A DNA stretch of 64,000 nucleotides from Corythucha ciliata (Eukaryota > Arthropoda > Insecta > Hemiptera > Tingidae): contig CM075941.1 in assembly GCA_038030265.1 (NCBI GenBank), forward strand, positions 50,445,952 to 50,509,951, written 5' to 3'. The first letter of the stretch is position 1; each line of letters starts with the position of its first letter. The translations under genes and the position numbers were made by a program. Of this stretch, positions 58,301 to 64,000 are shown piece after piece. Below the pieces are notes generated by a model. It was given only the letters and a program-made list of their open reading frames with translations. It was not told where the DNA came from and ran no database searches.

Positions 58301-61300
58301 TGTAAAAAACAAACTTCTGTCGCATTATCGTCAACAGAAGCTGAATTTTTAGCAGCTTCCGAAACGTGCCAAGAAGCTGTGTGGTTGAGGTTACTGCTGG
58401 AAGACTTGGGATGCGTGCAAACCAACGCCACGACTTTATTCGAAGATAACCAAAGCTGCATAAAATACATCTTCAATTAGAAAAACAGTAAAAGAATAAA
58501 GCACATGGACGTTCGTCAGTGTTACGTAAAGGATCTAATCCAAATCAGGGAAATCACACTCGACTACTGCCCTTCAAGAGATAATCTTGCGGACATCCTA
58601 ACGAAAGCTCTTCCATTTCACAATCACCAAAATTTATCGTCACGTATCGGGTTAATACCAGCAAACGATGTTGAGAGGGGGTGTTGAGAAGCAACATCTT
58701 TACTGTAATTGAGCATATGTAACAAAATAAAAATTTATTATACGTTCTGTCTTCAACAACTCTGGGTTTATGTCTCAACAATGGTATCACAGTGAAAACC
58801 ACTTCAACCGCTCGTCAAAATACGCTATTTTGCCAATGTTTTTTGAATTTTTTTTGTCGTTTTTTCCAGAAAGTGCCCAGGGACGGTTTTTAGGCTGAAC
58901 GTTTATATTTTCAAAGTGTTTCTATTTGAACCGGACGAGGTTTATGAGACCCTTGGGCATTTACCACTAGAAAACGTGCCAAGGGGGTCAAAAAGATAAG
59001 GGCGGGAGCAAGGTTGAACGCGCCGATTTTCGGGTTCATCGCGTCCAAAACTGTGGTGGTACATGATGGGGGTCATGGCCCCCTCCTTGAGCAAACTCTG
59101 GATCCGCGCCTGGGGAAGTGCCTGTTGTATTTACAAGGGAGCGTCAAAATTGAAGCATATTTTTGTAAATGGTATGATTGGCTGTTGCATGTAACTGAAG
59201 TCTGAACGAATGAAGTAAAAGTGATTGTTCGAGTTTCCCTTAATTATAGTCTTATTAAAATACGATCGGTAATATTGTGCCTATTATTGGTCTACTTTAA
59301 CTTTCTTTTTCAATGGTAGTCTCATGTTCGTTGAATTACGGAACTTTAGGTGTTATTCTACAGATTTGGGGTGTTGATCTGCAGATCCGCGTTTTAGACA
59401 GACCCCTATAATACTGCGAATTATAGCTTTTTCCTCAATTTTATCCGCGAATTAGCTCATTTTCTCATTTTTAGACGCGAATCGGCGCTTTTTATAAGCT
59501 CTTAGCCGTGAAGTTGCCTCAAGAATCTGCAAATCGGGTAGCGTTTGAGTGCTCTTCCCCAATTTTATCCGCAAATTAGCAAGTTTTCTAAATTTAAGCC
59601 GCGAATTGGCGCTTTTTTCCATTTTAAACGCCAATTCGTGTTTTTCTGTCTTTGTTACCCGCGAATTAGCACTTTTTCATAGTTTTAGCCGCTTGAATTA
59701 GCGCTTTTTCTCAATTTTATTCCCCAAGTTGCCTCAGGAATCCGCGAGTTGGTGTTATCTCAATTTCAGCTGTGAATTCGCCTTTTTTACCCTCAATTTT
59801 AGACGCGAATTCGCGTCTTTCTCTGTTTCACGCCGTGAATCAGCGCTTTTTCTCAATGCCAGTCTCAGCCCCGAGAATCCGTGAGTTGGCGTTATCTCAA
59901 TTTTAGGTGTGAATTTGCGCTTTTTCTCAATTTTTAAAGCTGCCAAATTGTAACACTTTAACACAATTTTAGCCGCGAATAGCGTCTTCCTCTATTTTTA
60001 TACTTGAATTTGCGTTGTTCATTTTTTTATCCGTGAATTAGCGTTTTTCTCAGTTTTAGCCGCGTGAAAAGAGCGCTTTTTCTCCGTGTCAGCCCCGAAG
60101 TTGCCCCAAGAATCGGCGAGTTGGCGTTTTCTCATAGTAGACGTTCCAACACTGAAGATGCCGAACAGGCGAAACCGGGTCTGTCTAAAACGCGGATCTG
60201 CAGATCTGCAAGATTAACACCTCGTATCTGCAGATCTGCAGATTAACACCCCAAATCTGCAGATTAACACCCCAAATCTGCAGATTAACACCTAAAATTC
60301 CGTAATTCAACGAAAGTGAGACTACAATTGAAAAATAGAATTAAAGTAGACCAATAATAGGCACAACATTACCGAACATATTTTAATAAGACAATAATGA
60401 AGCGACACACTCGAACAATAACTTTTACTTCATTCGCTCAGACTTCAATTGCATGCAACAGCCAATCATACCATTTACAAAAATTTGCTTAAATTTTGAG
60501 GCTTCCATGTATATACAACAGGCACTTCCCCCCTACCGTGCAGATCTGCAGCTAATAAAAGCCTGCAGATCGGCCCCTTGGAGTTAATCGTACAAGATAA
60601 AAATGCATAATATTGCTAATACAACAATTTAGGATAATTCACCTCAATTTCGACCCCTCCTTGTCCATACAACAGGCACTTCCCCCCGTAGCGTGCAGAT
60701 CTCCAGATTCATAAAACCCTGCAGATCGGCCACTTAGAGTTAATTGTTCAGCCACAAAATGCATACTAAAGCTAATCCAACAATTTGAGGTGATTTACCT
60801 CAATTTTGACCCCTCCTGGTCAATACAACAGGCACTTCCCCCCGTAGCGTGCAGATCTGCAGATTCATAAAAGCCTGCAGATCGGCCACTTAGCGTTAAT
60901 TTTTCAGCCTCAAAATGCATACTAAAGCTAATCCAACAATTTGAGGTGATTCACCTCAATTTTGACCCCTCCTTGGCAATACAACAGGCACTTCCCCCGT
61001 ATCGTGCAGATCTGCAGATTCATAAAAGCCTGCAGATCGGCCATTTAGCGTTAATTGTTCAGCCTCAAAATGCATAATATGGCTAATTAAACAATATATA
61101 GTAATTCAGCTCAATTTTGACCCCTCCTGGTCAATACAACTAGCACTTCCCTCCGCAGCGTGCAGATCTGCAGATTCATAAAACCCTGTAGATCGGCCAC
61201 TTAGAGTTAATTGTTCAGCCTCAAAATGCATGCTAAAGCTAGTCCAACAATTTGAGGTCATTCACCTCAATTTTGACCCCTCCTGGTCAATACAACTAGC

Positions 61301-64000
61301 ACAACCCCCCGTAGCGTGCAGATCTGCAGATTCATAAAAGCTTGCAGATCGGCCACTTAGAGTTAATTGTTCAGCCACAAAATGCATACTAAAGCTATTC
61401 TGACAATTTCAGTTGATTCACCTCAATTTTGACCCCCTCCTGGTCATTACAACTAGCTCTTCCTACCGTAGCGTGCAGATCTGCAGATTCAAAAAAGCCT
61501 GCAGATCGGCCACTTAGCGTTGATTATTAAGCCTCAAAATGCATAATAGAGCTAATAAAATTAATTTTAAAAAATCACATCAATTTTGACACCTCCTTGA
61601 CAATACAACAGGCACTTCCCCCCGTAGCGTGCAGATCTGCAGATTCATAAAAGCCTGCAGATCGGCCACTTAGCGTTGATTATTAAGCCTCAAAATGCAT
61701 AATATTGCTAATACAACAATTTGGGATAATTCACCTCAATTTTGACCCCTCCTGGTCAATACAACCAGCACTTCCCCCGTAGCGTGCAGATCTGCAGATT
61801 CATAAAAGCCTGCAGATCGGCCATTTAGCGTTAATTGTTCGGCCTCAAAATGCATAATATAGCTAATTCAAGAATTTATAGTAATTCACCTCGATTTTGA
61901 CCCCCCCTGGTCAATACAACTAGCACTTCCCACTGTTGTAAATTGTTGGACTAGCTTTAGTATGCATTTTGTGGCTGAACAATTAACTCTAAGTGGCGGA
62001 TCTGCAGGCTTTTATGAATCTGCAGATCTGCACGCTACGGGGGGAAGTGCCTGTTGTATTGTCAAGGAGGTGTCAAAATTGATGTGATTTTTTTAAAATT
62101 AATTTTATTAGCTCTATTATGCATTTTGAGGCTTAATAATCAACGCTAAGTGGCCGATCTGCAGGCTTTTATGAATCTGCAGATCTGCACGCTACGGGAG
62201 GAAGAGCTAGTTGTATTGACCAGGAGGGGTCAAAATTGAGGTGAATAACCTCAAATTGTTGGACTAGCTTTAGCATGCATTTTGAGGCTGAACAATTAAC
62301 GCTAAATGGCCGATCTGCAAGCTTTTATGAATCTGCAGATCTGCACGCTACGGGGGGATGTGCTAGTTGTATTGACCAGGAGGGGTCAAAATTGAGGTGA
62401 ATAACCTCAAATTGTTGGACTAGCTTTAGTATGGATTTTGTGGCTGAACAATTAACTCTAAGTGGCCGATCTGCAGGCTTTTATGAATCTGCAGATCTGC
62501 ACGCTACGGGGGGATGTGCTAGTTGTATTGACCAGGAGGGGTCAAAATTGAGGTGAATCACCTCTAATTGTTGGATTAGCTTTAGTATGCATTTTGAGGC
62601 TGAAAAATTAACGCTAAGTGGCCGATCTGCAGGCTTTTATGAATCTGCAGATCTGCACGCTACGGGGGGAAGTGCTAGTTGTATTGACCAGGAGGGGTCA
62701 AATTTGAGGTAAATCACCTCAAATTGTTGGATTAGGTTTAGTATGCATTTTGTGGCTGAACAATTAACTCTAAGTGGCCGATCTGCAGGGTTTTATGAAT
62801 CTGGAGATCTGCACGCTACGGGGGGAAGTGCTAGTTGTATTGACCAGGGGGGGTCAAAATCGAGGTGAATTACTATAAATTCTTGAATTAGCTATATTAT
62901 GCATTTTGAGGCCGAACAATTAACGCTAAATGGCCGATCTGCAGGCTTTTATTAATCTGCAGATCTGCACGGTAGGGGGGAAGTGCCTGTTGTATATACA
63001 TGGAAGCGTCAAAATTTAAGCAAATTTTTGTAAATGGTATGATTGGCTGCGTTGCATGCAATTGAAGTCTGAGCGAATGAAGTAAAAGTTATTGTTCGAG
63101 TGTGTCGCTTCATTATTGTCTTATTTAAATATGTTCGGTAATGTTGTGCCTATTATTGGTCTACTTTAACTCTATTTTTCAATTGTAGTCTCACTTTCGT
63201 TGAATTACGGTATTTTAGGTGTTAATCTGCAGATTTGGGGTGTTAATCTGCAGATCTGCAGATGCGAGGTGTTAATCTTGCTGATCTGCAGATCCGCGTT
63301 TTAGACAGACCCGGCGAAACCGGTTTGTCTTGGACACACCTCAACAAGGTATGACTGACAACGTAGGCAACTACGGCTACTTATCTAATTTGTATTATTG
63401 TACGCCTTGTATATATAATGATGTTACTAATCCTAATAGGAATTTTAGGTGTTAATCTGCAGATGCGAGGTGTTAATCTTGCAGATCTGCAGATCCGCGT
63501 TTTAGACAGACCCGTATTATAGCTATTAAAATATGCTAGTAGAGTTGAGAAAAAACGCTCATTCGCAGTTTAAATTGAGAAAACGCACGTATACGGTTTT
63601 CGGAGGCAATTTCGTAGCTAAACTTGAAAAAAATGTGTACTTCAACGCTACTAAAAAGTATTTATAGTTTAATTAGAGTCTGAAGGGCCTCATAAAGATT
63701 TCCGCCCCGAGCCCCGATAGGTGTTGTTCCGCCACTGACTATGTTCTTCCGGTTGAATGGGACCGTCGCTAGCTCACGAACTATAAGGACTGAGCACTAC
63801 GGTAGGAAAGGAAACCCGGCCGGTGTACACCCACCGTCGAGTTGAAGATTGAGGATTTACCGGAAAATATTCGATCAAATCTTGACTTAAATCTTGTTGA
63901 ACATGAATTTTTTTTACATACCAGAACGTGGGAGTCGGTACCACCGGAGGCGAGCCGGTAGAACGGCTCGTTCGCCCTCTTGCACTGTATATCCACGGAC
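44918..64000 (-). CDS. CHAF1B: Chromatin assembly factor 1 subunit B (CAF-1 p60), N-terminus outside the window
   Basis: CHAF1B is the WD40 subunit of CAF-1, which deposits H3-H4 on newly replicated DNA. Seven exons are visible on the - strand: 64000-63922 (partial), 46340-46208, 46143-45919, 45837-45741, 45674-45402, 45338-45114 and 45047-44918 with TAA at 44918. All are GT-AG and in phase. Blades read RLASGGTDSHVL|IWHL, WTLVKTLRGHLDDVYDLSWS, VDNTAVIWDVPKG, VQGVSWDPENKFVATLSSD, LFHDDTLKTFFRRLEFSPDG, ILAVATKASIILYDTQ and SSDGKVIVASSTDGYCSV, the exact order of CAF-1 p60. The protein stops soon after the last blade (…TMECAAG). The long C-terminal tail of vertebrate p60, with its B-domain and PIP-type segments, is therefore absent or encoded elsewhere. 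The first visible intron is 17.6 kb and full of nested transposons. Confidence 0.93.
46430..47660 (+). repeat. X-type degenerate repeat array in the CHAF1B intron
   Basis: Units such as GCGAATTGGCGCTTTTTTT and GAATTAGTGATGTTTCTCAATTTTAGC. It starts about 90 bp upstream of the exon acceptor at 46341. No X termini are seen. Confidence 0.78.
47660..48110 (-). repeat. Second ~31-bp repeat type (same as hAT2 interior)
   Basis: Units GCCATTTTTGGAGCCCGAATGG and TCGATTTTGACATTTTTGG are the reverse complement of the AAAAATGGCTAAACTGACTA units inside hAT2 (53450-54480). Confidence 0.65.
48111..48860. other. CHAF1B intron: nothing recognised
   Basis: Several 60-100-codon frames on both strands with no motif; probably old repeat DNA. 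G and C homopolymers at 48255-48266 and 48323-48335. Confidence 0.4.
49190..49490 (-). repeat. Short X-type array fragment
   Basis: A-rich orientation units (CGGCAAAAATTGAAAAATCAC, CACGGCTAGAACTG). Resembles the reverse complement of 46900-47170. Confidence 0.65.
49500..50186 (+). repeat. ~140-bp tandem array (target of X2)
   Basis: About five units, each with GGCAAATGC, CAGGCAGACGGCGGCAGACG, TTCGTAATCA, and TTTCAGGACTATGTTCTTCC-GGTTAAT. The GGACTATG landmark falls near 49616, 49759, 49896, 50036 and 50176, a period of about 140 bp. The last unit is broken by X2 and resumes at 63738 (ACTATGTTCTTCCGGTT). Confidence 0.85.
53450..54480 (+). repeat. ~31-bp degenerate array inside hAT2
   Basis: Units GGCTAAACTGACTATTCGCGC(C)..AAAAAT with heavy drift. 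They share the words GGCTAAA.TGA and ATTCGCG with the X-family unit. No coding capacity. Confidence 0.8.
54651..54749 (+). repeat. 5' LTR of copia
   Basis: 99 bp, TGTTGAGAAGC...GTCTCAACA, very short for an LTR. Differs from the 3' LTR at two positions (AAATAAACATTT/AAATAAAAATTT and GGGTATATG/GGGTTTATG). Confidence 0.97.
54750..54761 (+). promoter_or_regulatory. copia primer-binding site (internal tRNA-Met type)
   Basis: GATTATGAGACT abuts the 5' LTR. It is complementary to AGTCTCATAATC, the anticodon stem-loop of animal elongator tRNA-Met (CAT), rather than to a tRNA 3' end. Drosophila copia and yeast Ty5 also prime from an internal tRNA-Met cut, but from the initiator tRNA. Confidence 0.7.
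54775..55635 (+). pseudogene. copia Gag and start of protease
   Basis: Starts at ATG 54775 (MSGTASIMKIESLNKEN), 25 bp after the LTR. Contains the copia Gag capsid region (NFDTWKIQVEALL; ETWEKLNSIYESKGPARK; LPDEYEHFR) and one zinc knuckle C-YK-C-NLKG-H-IGRY-C. It reaches the protease motif WCLDSG, where a TGA at 55633-55635 follows immediately. The protease continues in another frame at 55614-56030, so one base appears lost inside the catalytic motif. Copia normally encodes Gag-Pol in a single frame. Confidence 0.92.
55614..56545 (+). pseudogene. copia protease remainder and integrase
   Basis: Two frames joined by a shift near 56010-56030. The first ends SLWHQRLG (start of the HHCC zinc-binding region). 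The second holds AECDICMKGK, then the DDE core: HCDISGPM, FIDDYSR, QTDNGGEF and NGVAERKNR. All three catalytic acidic residues are present. The frame ends at ARCMRGC, after which the conserved segment before NYIRNRCPSQ is shortened. This indicates a small deletion near 56530-56550. Confidence 0.9.
56560..57750 (+). pseudogene. copia integrase C-terminus and reverse transcriptase N-terminal part
   Basis: The frame to 57530 includes KIFGSKAFVLDNREKIGKF and the copia RT entry WIMAAKEEMESLQECNTW, KPIGCKWVFKVKYGKDGTIE, YKARLVAKGYSQ, YDEIFAPVTRQATVRTLL and HFDIKSCFF. A frameshift at about 57511 leads to DDIYTKQPEGF and LQKSIYGLKQAARVWNE. Another at about 57735 comes just before the catalytic YVDD box. 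Confidence 0.92.
57740..58687 (+). pseudogene. copia reverse transcriptase C-terminal part and RNase H
   Basis: Begins with YVDD at 57740-57751, then EISNYLGTEIDKMKDG, YREAIGSLLYSSTSTRPDIS and the RNase H signatures VAYADADWAGD, ALSSTEAEFLAASET and LFEDNQSCI. A TAG at 58478-58480 interrupts it, but the same frame continues (HMDVRQCYVKDLI; SRDNLADILTKALP) to 58687, which overlaps the 3' LTR. The C-terminal LTKALP motif is typical of copia. Confidence 0.92.
58682..58780 (+). repeat. 3' LTR of copia
   Basis: 99 bp, preceded by the polypurine tract at 58673-58681 and followed by the target duplication ATGGT. Confidence 0.97.
59406..60137 (+). repeat. Inverted copy of the X2 flank (mirror of 51236-52090)
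   Basis: From CTATAATACTGCGAATTATAG to GGCGTTTTCTCAT this is nearly the exact reverse complement of 51236-52090. For example, translated across 60 codons the two copies differ at one residue. The marker units CCAAGAATCGGCGAGTTGGCG occur in mirror order. Confidence 0.9.
60138..63430 (+). other. Short sequence with CTGAAGA...GGCGAAAC motif, split by Foldback element B
   Basis: 60138-60176 and 63322-63430 were once contiguous. Across the junction: TTCCAACA, CTGAAGA, TGCC-GAACA-GGC, GAAAC, CGGTTT, GTC, TTGGACAC. This is the order of a minimal hammerhead ribozyme (CUGANGA, stem II, GAAA, short stem III, GUC, stem I TCCAA/TTGGA). There are irregularities: an extra CA before the core and a T before stem II. 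It is probably a terminal piece of a Penelope-like element. Confidence 0.35.
60177..63312. mobile_element. Foldback-like element B: 3.1-kb palindrome of 156-bp units
   Basis: 9-bp duplication GGCGAAACC exact on both sides (60168-60176, 63313-63321). Ends GGGTCTGTCTAAAACGCGG and CCGCGTTTTAGACAGACCC. Next come short AACACC...ATCTGCAGATT repeats, then the array: nine forward units (landmark CAGATCTGCAG near 60541, 60695, 60851, 61005, 61162, 61318, 61475, 61631, 61787). It turns near 61930, followed by seven reversed units (near 62015, 62170, 62325, 62485, 62640, 62795, 62955). Each unit holds the palindrome TGCAGATCTGCA and CTGCAGATCGGCCACTTAGC. No open frame of interest. Confidence 0.88.
63514..63737 (-). 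repeat. Right end of X2
   Basis: Matches 25813-26038 of X1 closely (GTATTATAGCTATTAAAATA to GTTCCGCCACTG). It contains the marker CGGAGGCAATTTCGTAGCT and GGGCCTCATAAAGATTTCCG. Confidence 0.88.
63922..64000 (-). CDS. CHAF1B: CHAF1B N-terminal-side exon at the window edge
   Basis: On the - strand the frame reads SVDIQCKRANEPFYRLASGG, then TDSHVL, and ends CTG|GTATGT at 63922. This matches the first WD40 blade of CAF-1 p60 (SLDFQ...RLAS.G.D..V.IW). It joins in phase 0 to the exon starting ATA TGG at 46340. The exon continues past the right edge, so the start codon is not in the window. Confidence 0.85.

Larger units (their letters stand above)
54651..58780 (+). mobile_element. Ty1/copia LTR retrotransposon, complete ends, broken frame
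   Basis: 99-bp LTRs (54651-54749 and 58682-58780) begin TGTTGAG and end CTCAACA, with only two mismatches seen. The 5-bp duplication ATGGT is perfect (54646-54650 and 58781-58785). Domain order gag, protease, integrase, RT, RNase H identifies copia. A polypurine tract GAGAGGGGG ends at 58681. The primer site is GATTATGAGACT directly after the 5' LTR. The LTRs imply a young insertion, yet the pol frame is broken at five places and has a TAG at 58478. It lies inside hAT2. Confidence 0.97.
53080..59112 (+). mobile_element. hAT2: hAT-like element interrupted by copia
   Basis: Perfect 8-bp duplication GGGAAGTG (53072-53079 and 59113-59120). Terminal inverted repeat CAGTGGCGAATCCAAGG versus CAGGCGCGGATCCAGAG, then GGCCATGGCCCC/GGGGTCATGGCCCC on both sides. 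CAG(N)GGCGGATCC-type ends are characteristic of animal hAT elements. The interior (53450-54480) is a degenerate ~31-bp array (AAAAATGGCTAAACTGACTATTCGC). Without copia it is about 1.9 kb and non-autonomous. Confidence 0.87.
52091..59405. mobile_element. Foldback-like element A, interrupted by hAT2
   Basis: Left GGGTCTGTCTAAAACTCGG (52091) and right GTTTTAGACAGACCC (to 59405). Terminal inverted similarity extends about 280 bp (landmarks TTGCATGCAACAGACAATCA and its complement near 59180). Without hAT2 it is about 1.27 kb and holds two forward and three reversed copies of the CTGCAGATTCATAAAAGCC unit, turning near 52622. Its right flank is not the expected duplication but its reverse complement (CTATAATAC), which marks a rearrangement. 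Confidence 0.78.
52091..63513. mobile_element. Foldback-like composite insertion with 9-bp duplication
   Basis: GTATTATAG flanks it exactly (52082-52090 and 63514-63522). The outer ends are GGGTCTGTCTAAAA and TTTTAGACAGACCC. Within it are a complete Foldback-like element (52091-59405, holding hAT2 and copia), an inverted copy of the left X2 flank (59406-60137), a second Foldback-like element (60177-63312), and a 75-bp Foldback right end (about 63440-63513). Long inverted termini of internal tandem repeats and 9-bp duplications are the known features of Drosophila FB elements, whose NOF transposase is Mutator-like. No transposase is visible here. Confidence 0.75.
50187..63737 (-). mobile_element. 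X2: hAT-like element carrying an 11.4-kb nested insertion
   Basis: Perfect 8-bp duplication ACTATGTT at 50179-50186 and 63738-63745. Ends CTCTACCGTACCG and GTTCCGCCACTG, as in X1, to which the 30-bp array is closely similar throughout. Removing the insertion 52091-63513 plus one copy of its 9-bp duplication leaves about 2.12 kb, almost the length of X1. No transposase. It sits in a 140-bp tandem array in the CHAF1B intron. Confidence 0.88.

Overview
This is a eukaryotic, almost certainly metazoan (probably invertebrate) chromosome segment. It has spliced genes with GT-AG introns, a nuclear tRNA-Trp, and several classes of animal transposable element: copia and gypsy LTR elements, Jockey/CR1-like LINE remnants, hAT-like and Foldback-like DNA elements. 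Runs of 8-20 T, A or G are common. I cannot name the species.

Host genes. Only two protein-coding genes are visible, and they converge tail to tail. On the + strand, positions 1-33601 carry the C-terminal half of midasin (MDN1/Rea1), the giant AAA ATPase of 60S ribosome maturation. Thirty-two exons (about 2,640 codons) can be placed with consistent phases. They cover the linker, the acidic D/E-rich region and the terminal VWA/MIDAS domain; the AAA ring lies beyond the left edge. On the - strand, 64000-44918 carries CHAF1B (CAF-1 p60/p150-partner WD40 subunit). Six C-terminal exons lie at 44918-46340, and one N-terminal exon lies 17.6 kb away at the right edge, continuing off the window. A tRNA-Trp(CCA) gene sits between them at 44722-44793, 125 bp beyond the CHAF1B stop.

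Repeats. The long MDN1 introns (3638-13400, 14826-20583, 23377-30503), the 11.3-kb intergenic space and the 17.6-kb CHAF1B intron are packed with repeats. The dominant family, called X here, is a non-autonomous hAT-like element of about 1.7-2.1 kb. Three copies have perfect 8-bp target-site duplications (TSDs). The interior of X is a degenerate array of about 30-bp units with a roughly 220-280-bp higher-order period. Unbounded stretches of the same array make up much of the rest.

Nested insertion in the CHAF1B intron. A 140-bp tandem array is interrupted by X2 (50187-63737, TSD ACTATGTT). X2 is interrupted by Foldback-like material (52091-63513, TSD GTATTATAG). The first Foldback element contains a second hAT-like element (53080-59112, TSD GGGAAGTG), which contains a copia element (54651-58780, TSD ATGGT). 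A second Foldback-like element (60177-63312, TSD GGCGAAACC) is a palindrome of 9 forward and 7 reversed 156-bp units. An inverted copy of the X2 flank at 59406-60137 makes the whole a large palindrome.

Other elements. These are an internally deleted gypsy element (about 9318-11568, - strand), a gypsy gag fragment (39766-40280), and an internally deleted LINE (26050-27500) whose ORF1 holds a 254-bp TIR element. There are also two inverted repeats with hammerhead-ribozyme-like cores (8402-9102; 15245-15512, the latter a perfect 112-bp hairpin) and several minisatellites. The host genes look functional except for one apparent single-base deficit in MDN1 exon 27; most TE genes are broken.
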